Shown one piece after another: positions 10,564-19,022 of a DNA stretch of 64,000 nt (position 1 is the first letter of the stretch; every line of letters begins with the position of its first letter). Position numbers and translations under genes: made by a program. The notes beneath the pieces are model-generated. The model did no database searches. It was not told where the DNA came from and saw only the letters and a program-made list of their open reading frames with translations. This DNA is from Buchnera aphidicola str. Sg (Schizaphis graminum) (GTDB lineage: Bacteria; Pseudomonadota; Gammaproteobacteria; Enterobacterales; Enterobacteriaceae): NCBI RefSeq assembly GCF_000007365.1, contig NC_004061.1, forward strand, positions 577,455 through 641,454, written 5' to 3'.

Positions 10564-11283
10564 CTATTTTTTTAATTTAAATATTAAATCGAATATTTTA
10601 TTGCCTGATAATTTTGCTTTTTTTTCAAAGTTAGTTACTAAACGATATTTAAAATGTTCAAAACACATTCTTTTTTTTGATAAATTTATATAATTATCAA
10701 TGTTTTGTATTAAGTTTAATATAAAAAAATTATATTCTTTTGAATCAGTAACAATATGTAAAATACCATCATTATTTAATTTTTTTAAAATTTTTATTAG
10801 AAAAAAATCTTGTATCATTCTTCTTTTATGATGTCTTTTTTTATTCCATGGATCTGGAAAAAAAATTTGTACTTTTGATAAAGTATGATCTAAAATCATC
10901 TGATCAATTACTTCAATTGCATCATGATAAATAATTTTTAAATTATTAATTCCAGAATAATGAGCTAAACGTAAACAAGATCCTATTCCTGATTTATAAA
11001 CTTCTATTCCTAAAAAGTTTTTGTTTGGAAAATTAGCAGCAGTTTTAACTAAAGACTCACCTGATCCAAAACCAATTTCCAAAATAACAGGAGCACTATT
11101 TTTAAAAACAGATGTAAAATCTAACGGTTCTAATTTAAAATCAATACCAATTGACAACCAATATTTTTCAATTGCCTGTAATTGAGATTTAGTAATTCGA
11201 CCTTTTCGACAAACAAAACTACGATTTTTACGTAAAAAAGTACCATTGCAATTATATTGAGGTGTGATAATATTATTTTTCAT
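10564..11283 (-). CDS. trmB: tRNA (guanine-46-N7)-methyltransferase
   Basis: Makes m7G46 in the variable loop of tRNAs. 239 residues (E. coli 239). The SAM-binding motif ILEIGFGSGES is at about residues 68-78 and the family signature FFPDPWNKKRHHKRR follows at about 142-156. Divergent from mutY with 108 bases between, as in E. coli. Confidence 0.96.
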   Translation of the reverse strand: MKNNIITPQYNCNGTFLRKNRSFVCRKGRITKSQLQAIEKYWLSIGIDFKLEPLDFTSVFKNSAPVILEIGFGSGESLVKTAANFPNKNFLGIEVYKSGIGSCLRLAHYSGINNLKIIYHDAIEVIDQMILDHTLSKVQIFFPDPWNKKRHHKRRMIQDFFLIKILKKLNNDGILHIVTDSKEYNFFILNLIQNIDNYINLSKKRMCFEHFKYRLVTNFEKKAKLSGNKIFDLIFKLKK

Positions 11284-11391
11284 ATTTAATCATACTTTTT
11301 TTAATCAAGTAAAAAATATTGAAGTCAATTACATTAAGATAATTTATATCTCATATTTTTTAAAATTTTTAAAATTAAAAAATTCTATAAA

Positions 11392-12435
11392 ATGACAATA
11401 TATGTTTTTTCGCAATTAATTCTTAATTGGTATCATATAAATGGAAGAAAAAATCTTCCATGGAAAAAAGATAAAACTTTATATAAAGTTTGGATATCAG
11501 AAATAATGTTACAGCAAACAACTGTAAAAACAGCAATTCCTTATTTTAAAAATTTTATATCAAGATTTCCAAATATACAATCTTTAAATCAAAGTAAATT
11601 AGACGATATTTTATGTTTATGGAGTGGACTTGGATATTATAAAAGAGCAGAAAATATTTATAAAACAGTGAAAATTATTAAAGAAGAATTCCAAGAAAAA
11701 TTTCCAACAGGATTTTCAGACCTAATTAAATTACCAGGAATTGGAAGATCTACAGCAGGTGCTATTTTATCGTTATCATTAGATTATTTTTTTCCTATTT
11801 TAGAAGGAAATGTAAAAAGAATTTTAATGAGATATTACGGTATAATTGGATATGTAACAGAAAAAAAAATAGAACAAAAATTATGGTATTTAATCGAATT
11901 AATTACTCCAATTCATAATACTGGTAGCTTTAATCAGGGTATAATGGATATAGGTGCATTAATTTGTACTCCTAAAAATCCAAAATGTAATTTATGCCCA
12001 TTAATACAAAAATGCATAGCTTACAAAGAAAAAAATTGGATTAAATATCCATTAAAAAAAAAGAAAAAGATAATACTAGAAAAAAAATCTTGGTTTGTTG
12101 TTATCAAATATCAAAATCAATTTTGGATTGAAAAAAATACAGAAAAAAAAATTTGGAAAAATTTATTTTGTTTTCCAAATTTTGATACTAAAATTAAAAC
12201 CATAGAATGGTTAAAAAAAAATAAAATCAATATAGATAAAAAACATAAAAAAATTCAATCTTTTTATCATAAATTTAGTCATTTTACACTTCATATTATT
12301 CCAATTCTAGTAAATTTATCTTTTTTTAAAAATTTTCAGAATAGTAAAAAAACAGGAATTTGGTATGATTTGAAAAACACACACGACATAGGTCTTCCTA
12401 AACCAGTTCAAAAAATACTAGAAATATTTAAATAG
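11392..12435 (+). CDS. mutY: A/G-specific adenine DNA glycosylase
   Basis: Base-excision repair enzyme that removes adenine mispaired with 8-oxoguanine. Catalytic Glu37 sits in SEIMLQQTTV, the helix-hairpin-helix is LPGIGRSTAGA, the catalytic Asp is in GIMDIGALIC, and the 4Fe-4S cluster ligands have the C-x6-C-x2-C-x5-C pattern (ICTPKNPKCNLCPLIQKC). The NUDIX-like C-terminal domain is present. 347 residues (E. coli 350). Followed closely by yggX, as in E. coli. Confidence 0.96.
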   Translation: MTIYVFSQLILNWYHINGRKNLPWKKDKTLYKVWISEIMLQQTTVKTAIPYFKNFISRFPNIQSLNQSKLDDILCLWSGLGYYKRAENIYKTVKIIKEEFQEKFPTGFSDLIKLPGIGRSTAGAILSLSLDYFFPILEGNVKRILMRYYGIIGYVTEKKIEQKLWYLIELITPIHNTGSFNQGIMDIGALICTPKNPKCNLCPLIQKCIAYKEKNWIKYPLKKKKKIILEKKSWFVVIKYQNQFWIEKNTEKKIWKNLFCFPNFDTKIKTIEWLKKNKINIDKKHKKIQSFYHKFSHFTLHIIPILVNLSFFKNFQNSKKTGIWYDLKNTHDIGLPKPVQKILEIFK

Positions 12436-12460
12436 TTTTTAATAAAAAAGGTTAAAAAAA

Positions 12461-12697
12461 ATGAATCGTATAATTTTTTGTACATTTTTACAAAAAAAAT
12501 CTGAAGGTCAAGATTATCCTCCTTATCCAGGAAAATTAGGAGAAAAAATATATAATCAAATATCTAAAATTGCTTGGAAGGAATGGAAATTACAGCAAAC
12601 TAAATTAATTAATGAAGAAAAACTAAATATGTTTAATCAAAATGATAGAAAAAAAATAGAAAAATATATGAAATTATTTCTATTTAATAACGAATAG
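12461..12697 (+). CDS. yggX: YggX family Fe(2+)-trafficking protein
   Basis: Small protein linked to iron handling and protection of Fe-S clusters. 78 residues compared with 91 in E. coli; the conserved beginning [15 protein letters not shown], with its family Cys, and [14 protein letters not shown] are intact, while the last 13 or so residues are missing. An AAGG ribosome-binding site precedes it. It lies 25 bases after mutY, the Fe-S enzyme it may help protect. Confidence 0.93.
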   Translation: MNRIIFCTFLQKKSEGQDYPPYPGKLGEKIYNQISKIAWKEWKLQQTKLINEEKLNMFNQNDRKKIEKYMKLFLFNNE

Positions 12698-12763
12698 ACA
12701 CATTTTTCTATATAAATTTAAATTATTAATATAATTTCTTAAAATTATTAGCGTATTAAAAAA

Positions 12764-13534
12764 GTGCTTATAATCGATTCTGGTATAGGTGGGCTATCTA
12801 TATTAGATAATATTAAAAAAAAATTTCCCCATATAAATTATATTTATATGCTAGATAACGAAGCTTTTCCTTATGGAAAAAAAAAAGAAAAATTTCTTAT
12901 AGAAAGAAGCATAAAAATAATTAATGCAATAAAGAAAATTTATCCTATTAAGATGGTAATAATAGCTTGTAATACAGCAAGTACAATATCTTTACCTACT
13001 TTAAAAAAAACTTTTAGTATTCCTATTATTGGAGTGTTACCTGTATTTAAACCTGCTATTAAAATAACAAAAAATAAAATTATCGGTTTAATAGCAACTC
13101 GATCAACTATTAATAGTTTATATATAAAAAAAACAATATATAAATATTCTCTTGAAAATACTATAAAAATAATAGCTACAAATGAACTAGCGGTAATAGC
13201 TGAAAAAAAAGTTAGAAAACTATCTATTTCAAATATAAAATTAAAAAAAATCTTTCAATCGTGGATCATTCTTTCAATAAAACCTGATACTATCATCCTT
13301 GGATGTACTCATTTTTCTTTTCTAAAAAAAGAGATTCAGCAGATATTTCATAAACCTATTAATTTTATAGACCCAGGAGATACCATTGTTAATAAAATTG
13401 AAAAATATTTTTATCAAAAAAAAATAAAAAAAAATATTTTATTATGTTCGAAATATAATAAACAAATAAAACAACTAGTATTTTTTTTAAAAAAATATAA
13501 ATTTAAAAAAATTCAAGAAATTAACTTAAATTAA
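12764..13534 (+). CDS. murI: Glutamate racemase
   Basis: Makes D-glutamate for peptidoglycan. The family opening IDSGIGGLSIL directly follows a GTG at 12764, the first common start after an in-frame TAG at 12749; an ATT four codons upstream is an alternative. About 20 N-terminal residues of the E. coli enzyme are absent. The two catalytic cysteines are present in ACNTAST and GCTHFSF. 256 residues. Its 3' end overlaps the convergent sbcB by 14 bases. Confidence 0.92.
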   Translation: MLIIDSGIGGLSILDNIKKKFPHINYIYMLDNEAFPYGKKKEKFLIERSIKIINAIKKIYPIKMVIIACNTASTISLPTLKKTFSIPIIGVLPVFKPAIKITKNKIIGLIATRSTINSLYIKKTIYKYSLENTIKIIATNELAVIAEKKVRKLSISNIKLKKIFQSWIILSIKPDTIILGCTHFSFLKKEIQQIFHKPINFIDPGDTIVNKIEKYFYQKKIKKNILLCSKYNKQIKQLVFFLKKYKFKKIQEINLN

Positions 13535-14969
13535 TATTTTTATAAAACACTTTTTTATATTTTTTAAAAACATACTTTAATAAATCAGATAATAAATTAT
13601 TTTTTTTTACATCATAAGAATAAATTTTTAAAAGACTTTCAATTTTATCTATATATCCTGTTAAAAAAAAAGAATTTAAAGTTTTTAAACAATAATTAAT
13701 CCATTCCTTTTTTTCATCATTTTTTAGTATATTAAAAAAATTACGTGCTTTATAACGAAAAAATAACTCTTTTAAACGAGGATCTTTAAAATCTAACTTC
13801 ATCTTTTTTAAATCACTCGATTTAGTTAGACTTATTTTTTTTATTAAATTTTTATCATGAAAATTAAAAAAAGAATCATATATTTGTAGATCTACATTTA
13901 AAGAATTTTTATTTTCATTTTTTTTTAATAAAACATTTTTAACTAAATCTATTAAAAAATAATTTTTTTTCACTAGATTTATTTTCTTATAGTAAAAATA
14001 CTTTTTAAAGTTTAATCGATTAGTATCTTCTTTTCTAATCACTTTTATTGGTGCCAAAATAGGACAGCGATTCAAATATACTAATACTATTCCTAGATCA
14101 AATAAATCTTTAATTGAAATATTACTAATAGATACTGTCTTGCAAAAAACAATTAGTTTGTCAATATCTTTAAATAAATCAATTGAAATTAATATGTTTT
14201 TATTATGTAGGTCCCATGACAAAGGTAATATACAACTCATATTCTGACGTAAAGCTCCAAAATAACTAGAAACATATATAATTGGGGTAAATTTTTCTAT
14301 ATCAATTAACCTACATAATTCATTTTTTTTTCTGTATTTGAAAAAAAAATCAAATAATTTTGGTTGTTTTCTTTTTATTAGTTTGGCTAATTCAATAGTA
14401 GCATATACATCTGATGTAGCATCATGAGCATTATAATGTGATATATTATTTTTTTGAGTTAAATCTGAAAGTTTAAAAACAGGTAGTCCAAATTCATTTT
14501 TAGGCCATTGTATACCACTTGGTCTTAAAGCATAACATGCTCTTACAACGTTTAATAAATCCCAACGAGAATTATTATTTTTCCAACTCCATTCATAAGG
14601 ATCTAAAAAATTGCGATAAAATATATTTCTTGTAATTTCATCATCAAAATTAATATTATTATAACCTATAATACAAGTATTTGGTTTTAACAGAACATCA
14701 TGTATTTTTTTAGAAAATTTGTATTCATTAAAACCATGTTTTTCTGTATATTCAGGAGTAATTCCTGTAATTAAAATTGAAGAAGGATCAGGTAAGTAAT
14801 CATCTGATGGAAAACAATAAAAACACTTTGGTTCTTCCATAATATTAAAATTTTTATCTGTTCTAATTGAAGAAAATTGAGCTGGTTTATCTAGAGATGT
14901 ATGTATTCCAAAAGTTTCATAATCATAAAATAAAAAGTTTACTTCATTTTTTTTTAAAATATTTTTCAT
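13521..14969 (-). CDS. sbcB: Exodeoxyribonuclease I
   Basis: 3'-5' single-strand DNA exonuclease used in repair and recombination. The DEDD exonuclease motif FYDYETFG begins 12 residues after the chosen ATG (14969), the same spacing as in E. coli; a longer frame from 15155 adds unrelated hydrophobic sequence and overlaps tmaR. Further motifs are NFDDEITRNIFYRN and NAHDATSDVYATI. 482 residues (E. coli 475). The C-terminal half is diverged but full length. Divergent from tmaR as in E. coli. Confidence 0.94.
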   Translation of the reverse strand: MKNILKKNEVNFLFYDYETFGIHTSLDKPAQFSSIRTDKNFNIMEEPKCFYCFPSDDYLPDPSSILITGITPEYTEKHGFNEYKFSKKIHDVLLKPNTCIIGYNNINFDDEITRNIFYRNFLDPYEWSWKNNNSRWDLLNVVRACYALRPSGIQWPKNEFGLPVFKLSDLTQKNNISHYNAHDATSDVYATIELAKLIKRKQPKLFDFFFKYRKKNELCRLIDIEKFTPIIYVSSYFGALRQNMSCILPLSWDLHNKNILISIDLFKDIDKLIVFCKTVSISNISIKDLFDLGIVLVYLNRCPILAPIKVIRKEDTNRLNFKKYFYYKKINLVKKNYFLIDLVKNVLLKKNENKNSLNVDLQIYDSFFNFHDKNLIKKISLTKSSDLKKMKLDFKDPRLKELFFRYKARNFFNILKNDEKKEWINYCLKTLNSFFLTGYIDKIESLLKIYSYDVKKNNLLSDLLKYVFKKYKKVFYKNINLS

Positions 14970-15066
14970 ATTGTTTTTCATTTTTAGTTTTAATGAATAA
15001 AAACTGTTAAACTCTAAAATATTATTAAAAATATTCACTATAACTGAAAAAGGTTTTTTAAATATA

Positions 15067-15372
15067 ATGAATACAAAAAAAACATTTAAAAGCGCATTAG
15101 AGTTTGTACATAAATTCAGAAGAAAAAATAAAATAAAGAGAGAGATATCCGACATTGAAAAAAAAATTAGAGATAATCAAAAAAGAATATTATTACTTGA
15201 TAATCTTAATCAATATATTACACCAGACATGAACTATGAAGAAATTAAAAAAATAATTTTTATGATGAAAAATGATTATGAAGATAGAATAGATGATTAT
15301 ATTGTAAAAAATGCTGAGCTTTCAAAGGAAAAAAGAAGTTTATCAAAAGAGTTAAAATTAATTGTTGATTGA
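15067..15372 (+). CDS. tmaR: Pole-localiser protein TmaR (YeeX, DUF496)
   Basis: In E. coli this small coiled-coil protein clusters enzyme I of the PTS at the cell pole and regulates sugar uptake. The 101-residue product shares long identical blocks with it: [38 protein letters not shown]. It keeps its E. coli position divergent to sbcB. Retention fits with the PTS permease MtlA encoded further on in the window. Confidence 0.93.
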   Translation: MNTKKTFKSALEFVHKFRRKNKIKREISDIEKKIRDNQKRILLLDNLNQYITPDMNYEEIKKIIFMMKNDYEDRIDDYIVKNAELSKEKRSLSKELKLIVD

Positions 15373-15386
15373 AAAAAAAGTTTTTT

Positions 15387-15459
15387 CTCCCCTGACTGGG
15401 CTCGAACCAGTGACATACGGATTAACAGTCCGCCGTTCTACCAACTGAACTACAGAGGA
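15387..15459 (-). tRNA. tRNA-Asn(GTT)
   Basis: Read on the minus strand, acceptor TCCTCTG pairs with CAGGGGA, the T arm is CTGG TTCGAGC CCAG, and the anticodon loop is CTGTTAA with GTT. Discriminator G, as expected for Asn. CCA is not encoded. Confidence 0.95.
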
Positions 15460-15574
15460 ATATAAATATATATATCAAAAAATTACACATATGTCAAATA
15501 GATATAAAACAAAAAAAAATTAAATTTAAAAAAATAAAAAGAAGTGTAGATTATTAGAAGAAATTGATTTATAG

Positions 15575-15580
15575 TATAAT
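15575..15580 (+). promoter_or_regulatory. Candidate -10 box for tRNA-Ile and pyrE
   Basis: Perfect TATAAT 13 bases upstream of the tRNA. No good -35 at the expected spacing. Confidence 0.4.
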
Positions 15581-15592
15581 ATAAAATTTTAT

Positions 15593-15665
15593 GGCCCTTT
15601 AGCTCAGTGGTCAGAGCAGGCGACTCATAATCGCTTGGTCGCTGGTTCAAATCCAGCAAGGGCCA
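15593..15665 (+). tRNA. tRNA-Ile(CAT), lysidine type
   Basis: Acceptor GGCCCTT pairs with AAGGGCC and the anticodon is CAT. The body matches E. coli ileX (minor isoleucine tRNA) almost base for base, including the D arm and the AGGCGACTCATAATCGCTT anticodon arm, and not elongator or initiator tRNA-Met. It should read AUA once TilS converts C34 to lysidine. CCA is not encoded. Confidence 0.9.
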
Positions 15666-15724
15666 TTAAAATAAAATTTTTAATATTAATTAAAACTTTT
15701 CACTAAAAATAAGGATCAAACTTT

Positions 15725-16380
15725 ATGAAGTGGAAAAAAGAATTCATTAAATTTCTTTTAAAAAAAAAGTCTTCAATTTTGGAAATTTTATACTAAAATC
15801 TGGAAAAACAAGTCCCTATTTCTTCAACTCAGGTCTATTATCTAAGGGAGAAGATATTGCTAAGATTGGTTGTTTTTACGCACAAGCTATAATTAATTTA
15901 AATATTAAATTTGATATCTTATTTGGTACTGCTTATAAAGGTATCCCAATTGTAGTCGCCACCTCTATAGCATTAAAAAATCAATATAATTTAGACGTTC
16001 CATATTCTTTTAACAGAAAAGAAGAAAAAAAATATGGAGAAAAAGGATCCTTTGTAGGAGCAAATATAAAAAATAAAAAAATTATTATTTTAGACGACGT
16101 GATTACGTCAGGAATTTCAATCAATCATGCAGCTAAAATAATAAAACAAGAAAAAGCTGAAATATCTTCAATTTTTGTTTTATTAGATAGAAAAGAAAAA
16201 CAAGAAAATTACTTAGATATAATAATTAACTCACAAGATAAAAAAAAATGTAAAATCAATTCAATTATTACAATTGATGACTTTATATCTTATCTTTTAG
16301 AAGAAAAAAAATTAAAAAAATATGCATATAAATTAATCGAATATCGTAAAAAATTAGCAATAATAAGAAGTAATAGGTAA
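15725..16380 (+). CDS. pyrE: Orotate phosphoribosyltransferase, frame broken at a 9-A tract
   Basis: Joins orotate to PRPP in pyrimidine synthesis. The ATG at 15725 starts MKWKKEFIKFLL, then nine A at 15760-15768 shift the frame into a stop at 15794. With ten A the frame continues as KKKVFNFGNFILKSGKTSPYF, aligning residue for residue with E. coli, and stays open to 16380, about 218 residues. Motifs: GTAYKGIP and the PRPP loop IIILDDVITSG. One lesion only. It keeps the E. coli neighbourhood with dut. Probably rescued by slippage. Confidence 0.9.
15760..15768 (+). repeat. A9 homopolymer interrupting pyrE
   Basis: Nine A preceded by TTT-TT and followed by GTC. Gain of one A restores PyrE with the exact spacing of the E. 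coli alignment. Confidence 0.88.
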
Positions 16381-16399
16381 AATATTACATTTTTATTTA

Positions 16400-16879
16400 T
16401 TATTGAACACCTGAATGACCAAATCCTTTTCCAAAACGTACGGTTTCTTCAAAATCATCAACAATAGAAAATGTAGGTCTGATAATTGGAACAAATATCA
16501 TCTGAGCAATTCTATCATAGGGATTAATAAAAAAAATATTTTTACTACGATTCCAAAGCGATATCATTAATTCACCTTGATAATCTGAATCAATTAAACC
16601 AATCAAATTACCTAAGATAATCCCATTTTTATGACCTAATCCAGAACGAGGTAAAACTAAAGCTGTAATATAAGGATTATCAATATGTATTGCTATTCCA
16701 GTTGGAACTAAAATAACTTCTTTAGAAGGTAAAGATATTTTTTTCTTTATACTTGCTCTAAGATCTAAACCGGAAGATCCAGGAGTTGCATATTGGGGTA
16801 AAAAAAAACTACTATTTTTTTTTATATTAGAATCTAGAATTCTGATTTTAATATTATTATTAATCAAATGTTTTTGCAT
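16400..16879 (-). CDS. dut: Deoxyuridine 5'-triphosphate nucleotidohydrolase
   Basis: Trimeric dUTPase that keeps uracil out of DNA and supplies dUMP. The five family motifs are visible: GLDLRA, PRSGLGHKNGI, GLIDSDYQGEL, RIAQMIFVP and the C-terminal GFGHSGVQ (FGKGFGHSG, usually RGEGGFGHSG). 159 residues (E. coli 151), with a slightly longer N-terminus. Convergent with pyrE, and next to the dead cysQ. Confidence 0.96.
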   Translation of the reverse strand: MQKHLINNNIKIRILDSNIKKNSSFFLPQYATPGSSGLDLRASIKKKISLPSKEVILVPTGIAIHIDNPYITALVLPRSGLGHKNGIILGNLIGLIDSDYQGELMISLWNRSKNIFFINPYDRIAQMIFVPIIRPTFSIVDDFEETVRFGKGFGHSGVQ

Positions 16880-16908
16880 AAATATTTTATTAATGAATTA
16901 TAAATTTT

Positions 16909-17667
16909 CTAATTAGAGGCTAAAAAACCTGGATTTATTAAAGATGAAATATTATGATAAGAAGATAAAGAATAATTTAATTCTCCTCCATTCCATGTTT
17001 GTACCTTGCCACCTACTGCAATAACAATAGCATGACCTGCTTGCAGTATCCCAGATGCATGTACTTCCAAATCGTGGATAAATTTGTGCTTTTCCTTCTG
17101 CAACATAACAAAATTTTAATGAAGAACCTAATTTTTTTATTTTATAATTGCTATTATTTGTGTAATTTAAAAAATTATCTAATTCTTTTTCAGGATGTGA
17201 ACGACTTGTGACTAATAATGGTGTTTTTGATGATGCAACAAATATTTTTTTATATCCTTCTTTTTTGTTTTCTTTCCAAGCCTCTTTATTAAAAGAATAA
17301 TACAAAACATTGAAAAAAGGAGCATATATCAAACTTAAAACAGGTATACCTTTTTTAATTAAACTAACATTTACTGTAAATTCACCATTTTTTTTAAAAA
17401 TTCTTTAGTTCCATCTAATGGGTCAATTAACCAATAAGTATGCCAATTCTTATAATCTTTAAAATTATGTAATCCTTCTTCAGATAAAATTGGAATTTTT
17501 GAACAAATTGAAAACAATCCTTTTTTAAGAATATGGTTTGCTTCATAATCAACATTAGTTATAGGAGTATTATCTGATTTATATTAAATGTTTACTGATT
17601 TTTTAGAAAAAAAATTCATTATAGCAGAACCTGCAATTTGTGCTAGTTCACAAATTTTTTTTAACAT
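16909..17667 (-). pseudogene. cysQ: Degraded 3'(2'),5'-bisphosphate nucleotidase
   Basis: CysQ hydrolyses PAP and recycles PAPS by-products of sulfate assimilation. Homology runs from the ATG at 17667 (MLKKICELAQIAGSAIM) through LIDPLDGTKEF and YPRFGSTCIWDTA to INPGFLASN. Three separate lesions: an in-frame TAA at 17584-17586 (codon 28); an A8 run (17388-17395) that needs one more A after KEFLKK; and an extra A just after the WDTA codons, around 17049. The last is not in a homopolymer. Unlike its neighbours this gene cannot be rescued by slippage and is dead. Confidence 0.9.
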
Positions 17668-17708
17668 TTAACACCATTTATGTATATTAAATTTATTTTA
17701 AAAAATAT

Positions 17709-18161
17709 TTATTTTTTTGAAATAATATTAACTATAAAATATTCACATACTTCATTATGTGGTTGAAATATGACTTTGTGTTCTCCTACTTGACGTAATA
17801 CTCCGTTTGGTAATTTAATTTCTTTTTTATTAACTTTGATACCCAATAAATTCATTTCTTTTATAATATTCCTAATTCCTATCGAACCAAATATTTTACC
17901 CTCTTTACCAACTTTAGATGGAATAGTTATAGATTTTATTGTCTTTATTTTTTCGGCTCGAGATTGAGCAATAAGTAATTTACTAATGTTTTCTTTTTCT
18001 AACTCAACACGCTGAGCTTCAAAAGATTCAATATTTTTTTTACTAGCTAAAATTGCCTTACCTTTTGGAATTAAAAAATTTCTTGCATAGCCAGATTTAA
18101 CATGAACAATTGCACCAGAATCACCTAGTTTTTTTATTTTTGATAAAAGAATTACTTCCAT
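17709..18161 (-). CDS. rplI: Large subunit ribosomal protein L9
   Basis: Ribosomal protein binding 23S rRNA at the base of the L1 stalk. 150 residues (E. coli 149), MEVILLSKIKKLGDSGAIVHVKSGYARNFLIPKGKA is the L9 signature spanning the N-terminal domain, followed by the long connecting helix and the C-terminal domain ending in LPNGVLRQVGEHKV. Last gene of the rpsF-rpsR-rplI operon. Confidence 0.97.
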   Translation of the reverse strand: MEVILLSKIKKLGDSGAIVHVKSGYARNFLIPKGKAILASKKNIESFEAQRVELEKENISKLLIAQSRAEKIKTIKSITIPSKVGKEGKIFGSIGIRNIIKEMNLLGIKVNKKEIKLPNGVLRQVGEHKVIFQPHNEVCEYFIVNIISKK

Positions 18162-18217
18162 TGTTGATTGTTCTCTCTTTTTTTTCTACTTTGTTTAATA
18201 ATTAAATAAAATTTATC

Positions 18218-18445
18218 TTAATGGTGTTGATCAGTATATGGAAGTAAAGCAAGATAGCGTGCTTTTTTAATAGCCCTAGATAATTGACGCTGAAATTTAG
18301 CTCTGGTGCCAGTGATACGACTAGGAACAATTTTACCATTTTCTGTAATATAATTTTTTAACATTGCAATATCTTTATAATCTATTTCTTGAATGCCTTC
18401 TGCAGTAAAACGACAGAATTTTCGACGACGAAAGTAACGTGCCAT
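18218..18445 (-). CDS. rpsR: Small subunit ribosomal protein S18
   Basis: Binds the 30S platform as a complex with S6. 75 residues exactly as in E. coli, with [15 protein letters not shown] and the S18 signature [15 protein letters not shown]. In E. coli priB lies between rpsF and rpsR; here the 63-base gap has no priB. Confidence 0.98.
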   Translation of the reverse strand: MARYFRRRKFCRFTAEGIQEIDYKDIAMLKNYITENGKIVPSRITGTRAKFQRQLSRAIKKARYLALLPYTDQHH

Positions 18446-18508
18446 TATTTAAGTATCCTTTAAAATAAATATTTTATTTTTTAATAAAGTTTATGTCTTT
18501 ACAACTAC

Positions 18509-18850
18509 TTATTTTTTATCTTTTTTTTCTTCTTTTAACTTTATTACTGGAGAAGGTTCATTGATTGCTTTTTTTACAGATATAATGATATTTCTAATAA
18601 CTGCATTATTAAAACGAAAATCTGTCTCTAAAAGACTGATAGTTTTAGGAAAAGTTTCTATATTCAAAAGAATATAATGTGCTTTATGTAATTTATTAAT
18701 AGGATAAGCTAGCTGTCGTCTACCCCAATCTTCTAAACGATGTATAATACCAGAATTATGATGAATGATTTTTTTATATTTTTCGATTATTACAGAAACT
18801 TTTTCACTATAGTCTGGATGAATCATAAAAATTATTTCATAATGACGCAT
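18509..18850 (-). CDS. rpsF: Small subunit ribosomal protein S6
   Basis: 30S platform protein that forms a complex with S18. 113 residues; [18 protein letters not shown] and the [22 protein letters not shown] block are typical of S6. The E. coli protein has a longer acidic C-terminus, replaced here by a short basic tail (LKEEKKDKK). First gene of the operon; its AAGGAG ribosome-binding site lies within a predicted hairpin (see the leader element). Confidence 0.97.
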   Translation of the reverse strand: MRHYEIIFMIHPDYSEKVSVIIEKYKKIIHHNSGIIHRLEDWGRRQLAYPINKLHKAHYILLNIETFPKTISLLETDFRFNNAVIRNIIISVKKAINEPSPVIKLKEEKKDKK

Positions 18851-18857
18851 GTAAAAT

Positions 18858-18920
18858 GCTCCTTGTGGATTTTTTTAGCTTTCTTATTGTTTATAGCTAT
18901 TTTCCAAGAAAGCAAGGAAC
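18858..18920 (-). promoter_or_regulatory. Two-stem leader of rpsF, candidate S6:S18 autoregulatory element
   Basis: On the minus strand GTTCCTTG (18920-18913) pairs with CAAGGAGC (18865-18858), eight base pairs including one G-U, and directly on top CTTTCTT (18912-18906) pairs with AAGAAAG (18885-18879), seven pairs, with a 20-base loop and a 13-base bulge on the 3' side. The outer stem hides the AAGGAG ribosome-binding site of rpsF, which starts eight bases later. An S6:S18-binding structure with a one-sided bulge is known upstream of rpsF in many bacteria. Here the bulge contains UCCA rather than the usual CCG, so identity is inferred. Confidence 0.65.
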
Positions 18921-19022
18921 GTTTGTAAAAAGATTATAGCTAATTATATATATGGTATTTTAATTTAAAAAAAAAATCAATAAAATTTCATTTTTAAAAA
19001 AATATTCTTTCTAAATTAAAAA

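Noticed and set aside
15593..15665. Elongator tRNA-Met
   Set aside because: Anticodon CAT, but the acceptor, D arm and anticodon stem match the ileX type.
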